64,000 nucleotides of DNA from JAFAXD01 sp963816775 (GTDB lineage: Bacteria; Pseudomonadota; Alphaproteobacteria; Rhizobiales; Xanthobacteraceae): NCBI GenBank assembly GCA_963816775.1, contig CAWFLX010000030.1, positions 1-64,000 of the forward strand, in the 5' to 3' direction. The notes under the pieces are model-generated. The model was given only the letters and a program-made list of their open reading frames with translations, searched no databases and was not told the DNA's origin. The translations under genes were made by a program, and so were the position numbers. Shown in pieces: positions 6,313-15,731 of this stretch (position 1 is the first letter of the stretch; each line of letters begins with the position of its first letter).

Positions 6313-7564
6313 ATGCACGTGATGGTCCTCGGTGCCGGGGTCATCGGCACGACGTCGGCGTGGTTCCTGCGCAAGGCCGGCCACGACGTGAGCGTGATCG
6401 AGCGCCAGCCGCAGGCTGCGACCGAGACCTCGTTTGCCAATGGTGGCCAGATTTCAGTCTCGCACGCCGAGCCTTGGGCCAATCCGTCGGCGCCGTTCAA
6501 GGTGTTGCGCTGGCTCGCCCGAGACGACGCGCCGCTCCTGTTTCGGCCGCGACTCGATCCGGCACAATGGCGCTGGTGCCTGAACTTCCTCATGGAATGC
6601 TGGCCGTGTCGCACGCGCGCCAACATCGCAAAAATCGTCGAGCTCGGTCTTTATTCGCGCCGGCTGCTGGGCGAACTGCGCGCGGAACTTGATCTGCACT
6701 ACGACGACCTGCAGCGGGGGATTCTGCACTTCTACACGAGCCAGGATGAATTTGACGTCGCGGTCGCGACCCGCCGCGCTGATGCGCAAGCTCGGCTGCG
6801 ACCTCGAGCTGGTCGGTCGCGAGCGAATGCTCGCCATCGAGCCGGCGCTGCGCTTCACCAACGCCAACATCGTCGGCGGCAGCATGACCTACGCGGACGA
6901 GTTGGGCGACGCCTGCATGTTCACCCGCAAGCTCGCCGACAGGCCGCCGAGCGCAGGGTCGATTTCCGCTTCGACACAACGGTCGCTGGGCATCGAGACG
7001 ACGTCCGACCGAGTGTCAGGGGTGCAGGTGCGCACGCGCAGCGGCAATTATCGACGGGTGACCGCCGACGCCTATGTGGTTGCGCTCGGCAGCTACAGCG
7101 CCGGGTGGATGAAGCCGCTCGGCGTCGATCTCGATATCTATCCGGCCAAGGGCTATTCGGCCACGCTGCCGGTGCGGGATCCAGAGCGCGCCTACACGGT
7201 CAGCCTGACCGATGACGAGTACAAGCTTGTGTTCTCGCGTCTCGGCGGTCGGCTGCGCATCGCCGGCACCGCGGAACTTTCCGGCTACGATCTCACTCTC
7301 AACGAAAAACGCTGTCAGGCGCTGGTTCGGCGCACGCTCGAAATCTTTCCCGACGTCGCCGACCCGGCGCAGGCGCAGTTCTGGACCGGACTGCGTCCGG
7401 CCACACCTTCAAACGTGCCTTACATCGGGCGCAGCAGATACAAGAACCTCTATCTCAACACCGGGCACGGAACGCTCGGCTGGACGCATTCCTGCGGCTC
7501 CGGTCAGGTGATCGCCGATATCGTGTCGGGCCGGCGCCCGGAGGTGTCGTGGGCGAGAGCTTAG
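6313..7564 (+). pseudogene. D-amino-acid dehydrogenase (DadA-like), frameshifted
   Basis: From ATG 6313 the sequence starts MHVMVLGAGVIGTTSAWFLR, the FAD-binding Rossmann motif, and continues RQPQAATETSFANGGQISVS, which is characteristic of DadA. The frame changes near 6770. The second frame carries LMRKLGCDLELVGRERMLAI and ends with RPATPSNVPYIG and NTGHGTLGWTHSCGSGQ, the conserved FAD-binding end. Between about 6940 and 6990 a 48-base piece (AAERRVDFRFDTTVAG) is in the first frame again, so three small indels are needed. Restored, the enzyme would be about 415 residues, the normal size, oxidising D-amino acids to keto acids. It is divergent from an Lrp regulator. Confidence 0.8.
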
Positions 7565-7701
7565 CCGCGCTCGCGCCCAGAGTTTTTCCAACCACCACTC
7601 ACAGCATCACGATTGCATGCCTCGCTTGCTCGCACTGGCATGTGATCGTATTGATCCGGCCTGCTAGGATCGATGTGGGAACGCGGGAGGACAAGCATTC
7701 C

Positions 7702-8463
7702 ATGACCAAACAACTGGAGGACAAGGTTGCGATCGTAACCGGCGCGAGCAGTGGGCTCGGCAAGGCGATCGCGGAGGTTTTTGCGGCTGAAGGCGCCAAG
7801 ACCGTGCTGGCGGCGCGCCGCAAGGACGTCCTCGACGAGATCGCGGCGCAGATCAACGGCAAGGGGCAAACCGCCTTCGTGGTGGCCGCCGACGTGACCA
7901 AGGAAGCCGACGTTGCGCGGCTGTTCGCCGAGACCAAGCGCGCGTTCGGTCGCGTCGACATCGTTATCAACAACGCGGGCGTACCGTCGGCGACACCGGT
8001 CGACGAGATGACCTTGCCGTATTGGAACGAGGTGCTGGCCGTCAACCTGACAGGCCCGTTCCTGGTGAGCCGCGAAGCGGTGAAAACCATGAAGGCGCAA
8101 ACCCCGCAGGGCGGCCGCATCATCAATATCGGCAGCATCTCGCAGAAGACGCCGCGCCCGGATTCCATGGCCTACACGGCGACCAAGCATGCGCTGCAGG
8201 GCATGACCCACCAGCTCACCATGGATGGCCGCAAGTACGGCGTGGTGTCGTCGATCATTCACCCGGGGGCCACCTTGAGCAGCTTCTCGGCGCGGCGCGG
8301 GCGCACCAAGGCTGGGCCGGGCAACACGCCCGACGACTACATCATGGCGGGCGAAGACGTGGCGCGGGTGGCGGTGCTGATGTGCGCGCTGCCGCCTGAG
8401 GTCAACCTTTACGAGGCGACCATCCTGCCCAACAACATGCGCTCGTTCATCGGGCGCGGCTAG
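7702..8463 (+). CDS. Short-chain dehydrogenase/reductase
   Basis: The 253-residue product has the SDR landmarks in order: cofactor motif TGASSGLG (about residues 14-21), NNAG (about 91-94), a serine in INIGSIS and the catalytic YTATK. Length and order are those of classical SDRs acting on alcohols or ketones with NAD(P). I chose ATG 7702 because GGGAGGACAAG lies upstream and the sequence before it lacks homology. It follows the broken dadA by 137 bases. The substrate is not predictable. Confidence 0.88.
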   Translation: MTKQLEDKVAIVTGASSGLGKAIAEVFAAEGAKTVLAARRKDVLDEIAAQINGKGQTAFVVAADVTKEADVARLFAETKRAFGRVDIVINNAGVPSATPVDEMTLPYWNEVLAVNLTGPFLVSREAVKTMKAQTPQGGRIINIGSISQKTPRPDSMAYTATKHALQGMTHQLTMDGRKYGVVSSIIHPGATLSSFSARRGRTKAGPGNTPDDYIMAGEDVARVAVLMCALPPEVNLYEATILPNNMRSFIGRG

Positions 8464-8472
8464 CTATACCCT

Positions 8473-9448
8473 CTACACCAAACGGTTGCTTGCCTCGCCG
8501 CCGGCGAGCCAAGTCCGAAGTTGATCGATCAGCGCCGCTGCCATGCGGCGGCGCGTTTCGATCGTGGAGCTGCCGATGTGCGGCAGCATGAAGACGTTGG
8601 GCAAGTCGAAATAACGCGCATCAACGTTGGGCTCGCCGGCAAAGACGTCGAGTCCGGCCGCGAACAGATGCCCGCTCGCAAGCGCCGCGATCAAATCGCC
8701 GTCGACGATCAGGTTGCCGCGCGCGATGTTGATGACGATCGCGCCGCGCTTGAGCCAGCCGATCCGCTCGGCATTGAGAAATCCGCGCGTCTCCTCGGAC
8801 GAGGGTGCGAGCAGGACCAGAGCGTCGATCTCGCCGAACATCTCCTTCGGGTCGGCGTGGTAGCGCGCGCCCTCTTCGAGTTCCGGCGCGAGACGGCGGC
8901 GGTTGCTGTAATGGATCGTCATCTCGAATCCGCGTGCGCGCGCGGCCAGTGCCCGGCCGATGCGGCCCATGCCGAAAATTCCGAGATGCTTGCGGAAAAT
9001 CTCAACACCGTTGAGCTGGGTTGCGGTCCATCCGGTCCACGCGCGGCTACGGATCAGGTTGATGCTCTCGGTCGCGCGGCGCGCGGCACCGAGCAGCAGC
9101 AGCATGCCGATTTCGGCGACTGCTTCGCTGAGCACGTCGGGCAGGCTGAAGACCGCGATGCCGCGTGCGCGCGCTGCTTCGAGATCGAGATGCTCGTGGC
9201 CGACCGAGTAGGTGGCGATCGCGCGCACCGACCCCGGCAGTTCCCCGATCGCCGCCGGCATCGAGCGGCTCCTGCACCGTAACCATCACGATCGGCTGGG
9301 TGCAGGTGCACAGCATTGTCAGGATTGGAACATCGGGGGCGACCTCGTCTGCAAAGACGATATCGCAATCCCGGCGCAGGTCGGCCTTGACCTCCTCGGG
9401 CAACCGGCACGCTGCGAAGATCGATAACCGCTCAGGCACGTGCGGCAT
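8473..9448 (-). pseudogene. D-2-hydroxyacid dehydrogenase, one frameshift
   Basis: The main frame (8473-9261) carries the NAD motif LGIFGMGRIGRALAARARGF, the Arg loop INIARGNLIVDGDL, the Glu region GLDVFAGEPNVD and the His of MLPHIG: the full catalytic set of glyoxylate/hydroxypyruvate-reductase-type enzymes. The N-terminal 60 residues (MPHVPERLSIFAACRLPEEV onward) are in another frame, which joins at about 9256-9262 by a one-base change. Joined, the protein is about 325 residues, the usual length. Its start overlaps the stop of the upstream hydroquinone reductase gene by 17 bases, suggesting coupling. Probably functional if the shift is a sequencing error. Confidence 0.8.
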
Positions 9449-10403
9449 CGCGGGTCGCGGCTACGCCGAAATCAACAGGCGTTCCGCGCGGAATGATGCC
9501 CGAGGGGTTGACGCGGGCGAGCGAGTAGTAGTTTTGAACGTAGAGCCGCGGTTTCACCGTCGCCGCGATCCCGGGCGTCGCGTAGAGATCGCGCGTGTAG
9601 CGCCAGAGGTTGGGAAATTCGGTCAGGCGCTGGCGATTGCACTTGAAGATCGAGAAGTAGGCGACGTCGAAACGCGCCAGCGTTGGAAACAGCCGCCAGT
9701 CGGCTTCGGTCTGCCGTTCGCCCAGCAGATACCGCTTGCCGCCAAGCCGCGCGTCGAGCCGATCGAGCGCGGAGAACAGCGCGTCAAAAGCCTCATCATA
9801 CGCGGCCTGCGAGCGCGCAAACCCGCAGCGATAAACCCCATTGTTGACGTTGGTGTAGATGAAATCATTGAGCTCATCGATCTCGCCGCGCAGCGACGCC
9901 GGATAATAGTCAGTGTCGTTGCCGGCAATGCCGGCAAATTCGCTATTGAACATGCGAATGATTTCGGAGGACTCGTTGTTCACGATCTTGTTGGTCGATT
10001 TATCCCAGAGAACCGGGATCGTGACCTTGCCGGTGTAGTGTGGATCGGCCGTGGTGTAGGCCTGATGCAGATACTGAAATCCGTTGATCTGATCGAGCGT
10101 GCAATCGGGCGCCTCCGGGCGCAGCGCGTAGGTCCAGCCGTTTTCACGAAAGTAGGGGAGGCAGTAGGAAATGCTGATCGCGTGCTCGAGCTTCTTCAGG
10201 GCACGAAAAATGATCGTGCGATGCGCCCACGGGCAATGATACCCGACGTAAAGGTGATAGCGGCCGGCCACGGCGGGAAAGCCTGACGAACCATCGGCCG
10301 TGATGCGTTTGCGGAATGCGCTCGCGATGCGGCGAAACTCGCCGCTTGTGCCTGTTTCCGCCGGGACCTCCTCGGTCCAACGGCCGTCAACCACCATGCC
10401 CAT
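9432..10403 (-). CDS. Glutathionyl-hydroquinone reductase (copy 1)
   Basis: The 323-residue product contains YHLYVGYHCPWAHRTIIF with the catalytic Cys57 in the CPWAHR motif, then VPVLWDK-like IPVLWDKSTNKIVNNESSEI and a C-terminal glutathione-transferase helical domain. This is the YqjG/Xi-class glutathione transferase family, which uses glutathione to reduce glutathionyl-hydroquinones arising from quinone or chlorinated-aromatic breakdown. It is cytoplasmic. A paralogue lies at 42298-43278. It overlaps the downstream hydroxyacid dehydrogenase gene and is likely its operon partner. Confidence 0.9.
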   Translation of the reverse strand: MGMVVDGRWTEEVPAETGTSGEFRRIASAFRKRITADGSSGFPAVAGRYHLYVGYHCPWAHRTIIFRALKKLEHAISISYCLPYFRENGWTYALRPEAPDCTLDQINGFQYLHQAYTTADPHYTGKVTIPVLWDKSTNKIVNNESSEIIRMFNSEFAGIAGNDTDYYPASLRGEIDELNDFIYTNVNNGVYRCGFARSQAAYDEAFDALFSALDRLDARLGGKRYLLGERQTEADWRLFPTLARFDVAYFSIFKCNRQRLTEFPNLWRYTRDLYATPGIAATVKPRLYVQNYYSLARVNPSGIIPRGTPVDFGVAATRDAARA

Positions 10404-10522
10404 GGGATCGTCCCGACGGTGTTAGTGTGCGTGACCCGGGCGTCTCTTAGCACGCACCTAGCGCCGCCGTGAGTTCAAAAAATAGTGCGCTTGCCGCGCG
10501 CGGCGTAAGGTAGCGCAGCGCC

Positions 10523-11731
10523 TCAACCCTTGACCCCGAACATGGTCCAACGCGCGTCTGCGCCCGTGGCGCCGAGCAGAACTTTACCGCATTCCTGCAT
10601 GATCTCGTCGGCGAGCAGAATGTGCTGCGTGCCGGCGTGAATGTCGCGGTAGCAACGCTGCAATTGGCTTGGGCGTAGCGACGCGCCGCGCGCCGCGCGG
10701 TGGGCAAAGGTCGATAGATCAGAGATCACGTTGTGCAGGTGCCGCATCGCGAGCCTGATCAACGCAATCTCCTCCAGATTGGGCTTTTCGCCCTTGGCGA
10801 CGCGCTCGGAGAGTGCGTCCCAGGCGCTGTAGACGAGCGCGCGGGCGGCGCGATATTTCGCCTCGGCATCGGCGAAGGATTGCCGGAAGCTCGCGCTGTC
10901 GCAGAGCTTGCCGAACACGTCGGCGCGGCCGCGGGCGAGCTTCGCCAATTCATCGAGGGCGCGCCGGCCGACCCCGAGTGCCCAGCTTGTGTGGCCCCAG
11001 CTGGTGAAGCCGACGAGTCCAGTGCCGTATTGTGGGCCACCGCGGGCCGGCTCAACGGCGTCGAACATGTAGCACATGTGGGCGGGGACGAAGAGTTCGG
11101 GCTCCTTGAGCGTGTAATCGTAGCTGCCGGTGCCGCGCAGCCCCAACACGTCCCAATTGCCTTTGAGCTCAATTGAGCTTTTGGGGTGCTGACACAATAC
11201 GATCTCGGGGGCACCATCCTGGTTCAGCTTCATCTTCTCGCCGTCCATGATGAAGCAGCCCGAGTGAATCCACTCGGCGTGGTAGATGCCGCTGCCGTAG
11301 GCCCAATGGCCTTTGATCAGAAAGCCGCCATCGACCGGGCGGGCAAAGCCGCGCGGCACGCCGTTGCCCGCCATGGTGACGTCGGCCCCGTTGGGAAACA
11401 CCGTCCGCGCGCCCTGGTCGGGCAGGAACGAACCGAGCGAAGCTCCCATGACGCCTTCCACCATCATGCACCAGCCCGCAGAGCCGTCGACAGCGGCCAC
11501 CCTTTCGACGAGCTCCATCGCCTCGACGTAAGGCATCTCGGCACCACCCAGGACTTTGGGCGTCAGCAGCGCATAAAGGCCCTTGCGGCGGAACTCGGCG
11601 ACGACCCGATCGGTGAGGTGGTAAAGCCGCTCGGCTTCATCGGCCTCGGCTTCAACCAATGGCAATATGTCGTTGGCCGCGCGTCGCAGGTCCTCGAACG
11701 ACGTGCCCTTGCTGCCGATGCTGCCTTCCAT
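10523..11731 (-). CDS. Acyl-CoA-dehydrogenase-like flavin monooxygenase
   Basis: The 402-residue product shows the acyl-CoA dehydrogenase fold: an N-terminal helical part with VERVAAVDGSAGWCMMVEGV, a middle beta domain (GFLIKGHWAYGSGIYHAEWI) and a C-terminal helical bundle. The pattern VDGSAGW and the GHWxYGSGxxxAxW segment favour the HsaA/DszC-type flavin-dependent hydroxylase subgroup over true acyl-CoA dehydrogenases. Such enzymes take FMNH2 from a separate reductase; one candidate is the FMN reductase family gene at 32108. I chose ATG 11731 for its GGAGGACACC ribosome site. The substrate is unknown, perhaps aromatic or steroid-like. Confidence 0.8.
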   Translation of the reverse strand: MEGSIGSKGTSFEDLRRAANDILPLVEAEADEAERLYHLTDRVVAEFRRKGLYALLTPKVLGGAEMPYVEAMELVERVAAVDGSAGWCMMVEGVMGASLGSFLPDQGARTVFPNGADVTMAGNGVPRGFARPVDGGFLIKGHWAYGSGIYHAEWIHSGCFIMDGEKMKLNQDGAPEIVLCQHPKSSIELKGNWDVLGLRGTGSYDYTLKEPELFVPAHMCYMFDAVEPARGGPQYGTGLVGFTSWGHTSWALGVGRRALDELAKLARGRADVFGKLCDSASFRQSFADAEAKYRAARALVYSAWDALSERVAKGEKPNLEEIALIRLAMRHLHNVISDLSTFAHRAARGASLRPSQLQRCYRDIHAGTQHILLADEIMQECGKVLLGATGADARWTMFGVKG

Positions 11732-11920
11732 GGTGTCCTCCTCAATGCCGGACCTTTGTCGCAAGGCCTCTCGCCGCGACGATAGTACGAAAAGGCGAGC
11801 ACCGGCGTAACCAGAACCGGGGACCGGTTGCGACCATTGCGCGTGCATTCCTGAACTGCTGGTACGCGGATTTCACGGGCGCGCCATCCGGGCTAGCATT
11901 GCCTACGGGAGGAAACATCA

Positions 11921-12880
11921 ATGCAACGTGTTTGCGTCGGAGCCATCGCCGCGATGGCGTGCGCGTTCGCGAGCGCAGCGAGCGCACAGGACTATCCGAG
12001 CCGCCCGATCCATGTGGTCATCGGCTTTGCGGCCGGCAGCGGCGCCGACATTCTGACCCGGTTTTATGCCAACAAGCTTGCCGAGGTGAGCGGGCAATCG
12101 ACGGTCGTTGAAAATCGGCCCGGCGCGGTCGGCATCATCGCCGCCACTGTCGTGGCCAAGGCGAAACCCGACGGATATACGGTGCTGTTCTCGGGCAACA
12201 CCATCATGGCCGGCGGCCGTCATCTGGTGAAGGATTTTCCGTTCGACCCCGACAAGGATCTCGTTCCGGCCGCTGCGTTCCTGGAGACACCGTTCGTGCT
12301 GGCGGTCAGCGCAAAGTCTGGGGCGAACTCGGTCGCCGAGTTGGTGACGTTGCTCAAATCGAAGACGCGCAACAAATCGGCCTACACCAACCCGACCGGA
12401 CTGCTCTCGACCGAGCTGTTCAAGATGAAGACTGGAATTGAGTCGGAGTCGGTCAGCTACAAGACGACAGCCGACGCCATTCCCGATTTGGCCGATGGGA
12501 CGCTGGATTTCATGATCCTCGACGGCACGTTTGCGGTCGGGCAGGTCAAGGCCGGCCGCATCCGTGCACTCGCGGCGACCACCAATCGGCGGATCACGGC
12601 ACTGCCCGACGTTCCGACCATGCAGGAGGCTGGCATTCCGGACTACCACTTCAGCCCATGGTGGGCAGCCTACGTGCCCGCAGGCACGCCTCCGGCAATC
12701 GTAGCCAAAATTGAAGGATGGGTGGGCGCGATCTCAAAGACCCCGGAGGCTGCGAAATTCCTGGATACGATGGCAGCGCTGCCGGTGATCGGCGATGCCG
12801 AGTGGGTGCGAGCGCGGATCGCGAGCGACCGGCCCCTGATCGATCGGCTCGCCCAGGCCGCGAATTTGCAGCCGCAGTAA
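11921..12880 (+). CDS. Bug/TctC-family periplasmic solute-binding protein
   Basis: The 319-residue product has a signal peptide (residues 1-22, ending ASAASA before QDYPSRPI). The mature start YPSRPIHVVIGFAAGSGADI is the hallmark of Bug proteins (tripartite tricarboxylate transporter receptors). It also has the VVENRPGA motif and ALPDVPTMQEAGIPDY. These bind carboxylates or aromatic acids in the periplasm. No TctA/TctB membrane genes are nearby, which is common for orphan Bug genes. It is followed by a TTG-started dehydrogenase at 12971 and a ThDP enzyme at 14063, probably one transcription unit. Confidence 0.9.
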   Translation: MQRVCVGAIAAMACAFASAASAQDYPSRPIHVVIGFAAGSGADILTRFYANKLAEVSGQSTVVENRPGAVGIIAATVVAKAKPDGYTVLFSGNTIMAGGRHLVKDFPFDPDKDLVPAAAFLETPFVLAVSAKSGANSVAELVTLLKSKTRNKSAYTNPTGLLSTELFKMKTGIESESVSYKTTADAIPDLADGTLDFMILDGTFAVGQVKAGRIRALAATTNRRITALPDVPTMQEAGIPDYHFSPWWAAYVPAGTPPAIVAKIEGWVGAISKTPEAAKFLDTMAALPVIGDAEWVRARIASDRPLIDRLAQAANLQPQ

Positions 12881-12970
12881 CTGTCTGTTTCGGCCTACTA
12901 TTGACGCAAGACCCTGGACGGACGAAGACATCCGACATCGCTCGTCCGTAGTCCGCGAAAGGGGGACATA

Positions 12971-14014
12971 TTGGCTCAGTTCAAGATCGTCACGCCCAAG
13001 GGTACCAGCTTCGCGGTCGCCGGCGGCGGCTACGAGTTTGAAAGCGAGGCGCTCGAACCACTCGGCCTCAAGATCGTCGAGATCGACGCATCCTCGGAGA
13101 ATTCGTTCATCGACGCGGCCCACGACGCGGACGCGGTCTATGCCAAGGGCCGCAATTTCACCAAGCGCATGATCGATGGACTGCAGCGCTGCAAGCTGAT
13201 CGCGCTCGGCACCGTTGGGTCCGACTACGTCGACGTGGCGGCCGCGACCGCCAAAGGAATCCCGGTCACCAATGTGCCGGACACATTCATCGAAGAGGTC
13301 GCCGACCACGCGATGATGCTGCTGCTGTCGGCATTCCGCCGCGTGGTGGTGCAGGACCGCATGGTGCGCGAAGGACGCTGGGCCGAGGGTCGGCCCGCGC
13401 TTAATCAACCGCGCCTGATCGGCCAGACGCTCGGCTTCATCGCGTTCGGTCACGTCGCCCGCGCGACCGCGATGCGGGCGCGCCCGTTCGGGTTCCGCAT
13501 GCTTGCGTACGATCCTTATGTCGAAGAGCTGGTGATGTCGCCGTACGGCGTCGAGCCGGTGACTTTGGAAGAATTGCTGCGCACCTCGGACATCGTGTCC
13601 ATGCACGCGCCGGCGACCGAGGATGCCAAGCGCATGCTGACCGAGAAGCACTTCCGGATGATGAAGCCGAACGCGCTCTTCATCAACACCGGGCGCGGCG
13701 CGACTGTCGATGAGGCCGCGCTCATCAAGGCATTGCAGCAAGGTTGGATCGCGGGCGCCGGGCTCGACGTGCTCGAGGTTGAGCCGCCCAAGCCGGACAA
13801 TCCGCTGCTCAAGATGGACAACGTGACCCTGACCGCGCACGTCGCGTCTGCGTCCGCGCGGTTCGATCCCGCGCGGCGGCGCCGCGTCGGACAGGAGATC
13901 GCGCTCGTCGCCCGCGGCTACTGGCCGCGCGCCTGCGTCAATCCAACGGTTCTGGAGAAGACCGACCTCAAGCGCTGGCAGCCCTATTCGATGGAGCGCG
14001 GCCCGGCGACGTGA
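12971..14014 (+). CDS. D-3-phosphoglycerate-dehydrogenase-like hydroxyacid dehydrogenase
   Basis: The 347-residue product starts at TTG 12971, supported by AAAGGGGGACATAT. It has the catalytic set of D-2-hydroxyacid dehydrogenases: INTGRGATVDEAAL (Arg), GLDVLEVEPPKPDNPLL (Glu) and LTAHVASAS (His). The nucleotide motif is unusual: LGFIAFGHVARATAMRARPF has AFGHVA where GxGxxG is expected, with the first and last glycines replaced by alanine. This may alter cofactor affinity. It sits between the Bug gene and the ThDP enzyme; together they may convert an imported hydroxy acid to a keto acid and then decarboxylate or cleave it. The substrate is unknown. Confidence 0.85.
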   Translation: MAQFKIVTPKGTSFAVAGGGYEFESEALEPLGLKIVEIDASSENSFIDAAHDADAVYAKGRNFTKRMIDGLQRCKLIALGTVGSDYVDVAAATAKGIPVTNVPDTFIEEVADHAMMLLLSAFRRVVVQDRMVREGRWAEGRPALNQPRLIGQTLGFIAFGHVARATAMRARPFGFRMLAYDPYVEELVMSPYGVEPVTLEELLRTSDIVSMHAPATEDAKRMLTEKHFRMMKPNALFINTGRGATVDEAALIKALQQGWIAGAGLDVLEVEPPKPDNPLLKMDNVTLTAHVASASARFDPARRRRVGQEIALVARGYWPRACVNPTVLEKTDLKRWQPYSMERGPAT

Positions 14015-14062
14015 TGATTTGACGTCTCTGCAGCATTCGAAGCTACCTGAGAAGGAATTCAC

Positions 14063-15703
14063 ATGAAAGTCGGCGCGGCCATAGCGGAAATCATGAAGCG
14101 CGAGGGCGTGGATATCCTCGCGGCCTATCCGGTCAATCATCTGATCGAGCACGCGGCAGCGCTCGACATCCGGCCGATTATCGTTCGCCAGGAGCGCATC
14201 GGCTTGCACATGGCGGATGCGATTTCGCGCGTGACGTCGGGCGGCAAGCTTGGCGCCTTCTGCATGCAGCACGGTCCCGGGACCGAGAACGCGTACGGCG
14301 GCATCGCTCAGGCCTACAGCGAGTCGATTCCGATCCTGGTCGTCCCCGGCGGTTTTCCGCGGCGTACCGCGCAGGTCGGCGCCAACTACTACGCGACGCG
14401 CGAGATGCGCGGCATCAGCAAATCGGCGGAATCGATCACAACGCCGGCCGAGGTCGTCAACGTGATGCGGCGCGCATTTTCGCATTTGCGCAACGGCCGT
14501 GGCGGGCCGGCGCTGGTCGAAGTCCCGCAGGATCTCTGGAACGAAGAGGTGCCGGAACCACTCGCCTATAAGCCGGTGGTGGCGACGCGCTGCGGACCGG
14601 ACCCCGATGCGGTTCGCGATACGGCCAAGCTGCTCGCCAATGCCAAGCGCCCGGTCATTTACGCAGGCCAGGGCGTGCACTGGGCGAAGGCCTGGAAACA
14701 GCTGCGCGCGCTCGCCGAGCATCTCGCGGCGCCGGTGGTCACCAGCCTCGAAGGCAAGAGCGCGTTTCCCGAAACGCACGCGCTGTCGCTCGGTTCAGGC
14801 GGCGTCGCGGTGCCGAAGACGGTGCGCTACTTTCTGGACCACGCGGACGTGATCTTCGGCATCGGCTGCAGTTTTACCGAAACCTCCTTCGGCGTTCCGA
14901 TGCCGAAGGGCAAGACCATGATCCACGCCACGCTCGATCCCAATCATCTCAACAAGGACATCGCGGCCGATGTTGGCCTCATTGGCGATGCGGCGCTCAC
15001 CCTCGACGCGTTGCTCGAGGAACTCAAATCGCACGTGAAGACCAAGCGCGACAGCAAGGCGGTTGCGCGCGAAATCGCCGAGATGCGCAAAGCCTGGCTT
15101 GAGGAGTGGCTGCCCAAGCTCACGTCCAAGGACACGCCGCTCTCGCCTTACCGGGTGTTGTGGGATCTCCTCCACACCGTCGACGTCAAGAACACGATCA
15201 TCACCCACGATGCCGGCTCGCCGCGCGATCAGCTTTCCCCGTTCTGGCAATCCACCGAGCCGCTGTCCTACATCGGCTGGGGCAAGACAACTCAGCTCGG
15301 CTACGGGCTCGGCCTCGCCATGGGGGCCAAGCTCGTCCATCCCGACAGGCTCTGCATCAACGTGTGGGGTGATGCCGCCATCGGCTTTACCGGAATGGAT
15401 TTCGAGACCGCGGTGCGTGAGCGCATCCCCATTCTCTCCATTCTGCTCAACAACTTCTCGATGGCGATCGAGCTGCCGATCATGCCGATCTCGACCAAGA
15501 AGTACCGCTCCACCGATATCTCGGGCGACTATGCCGCGATGGCACGCGCATTCGGCGGCTACGGCGAGCGTGTCACCGATCCGGCCGAGATCGTGCCGGC
15601 GATCCACCGCGGTATCAAAGAAACATACCAAGGCAAGCCGGCGCTGCTCGAGTTCATCACCCAGAAAGAGACGGTGATCTCCAAATATTTGCCGGAGAAG
15701 TAG
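14063..15703 (+). CDS. Thiamine-diphosphate-dependent enzyme (acetolactate-synthase-like)
   Basis: The 546-residue product has the three ThDP-enzyme domains. The N-terminal pyrimidine domain holds the activating glutamate in VRQERIGLHMADA (about residue 47) and GAFCMQHGPGTENAYGGIAQ. The central domain begins near KRPVIYAGQGVHW. The C-terminal pyrophosphate domain contains WGDAAIGFTGMDFETAVRER and ends the Mg site at LLNN, with GDA in place of the usual GDG. It resembles acetolactate synthase or benzoylformate decarboxylase relatives; the true reaction is open. GAAGGAATTCAC precedes the ATG. It follows the hydroxyacid dehydrogenase by 48 bases. Confidence 0.88.
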   Translation: MKVGAAIAEIMKREGVDILAAYPVNHLIEHAAALDIRPIIVRQERIGLHMADAISRVTSGGKLGAFCMQHGPGTENAYGGIAQAYSESIPILVVPGGFPRRTAQVGANYYATREMRGISKSAESITTPAEVVNVMRRAFSHLRNGRGGPALVEVPQDLWNEEVPEPLAYKPVVATRCGPDPDAVRDTAKLLANAKRPVIYAGQGVHWAKAWKQLRALAEHLAAPVVTSLEGKSAFPETHALSLGSGGVAVPKTVRYFLDHADVIFGIGCSFTETSFGVPMPKGKTMIHATLDPNHLNKDIAADVGLIGDAALTLDALLEELKSHVKTKRDSKAVAREIAEMRKAWLEEWLPKLTSKDTPLSPYRVLWDLLHTVDVKNTIITHDAGSPRDQLSPFWQSTEPLSYIGWGKTTQLGYGLGLAMGAKLVHPDRLCINVWGDAAIGFTGMDFETAVRERIPILSILLNNFSMAIELPIMPISTKKYRSTDISGDYAAMARAFGGYGERVTDPAEIVPAIHRGIKETYQGKPALLEFITQKETVISKYLPEK

Positions 15704-15731
15704 CTAGGTCGAACTAGCCGTTGCGCGCCCT

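Noticed and set aside
12734..14779. A 681-residue open frame on the minus strand
   Set aside because: It is antisense to the conserved solute-binding, dehydrogenase and ThDP-enzyme genes; its product is His/Arg-rich without motifs, a common artefact of high-GC DNA.
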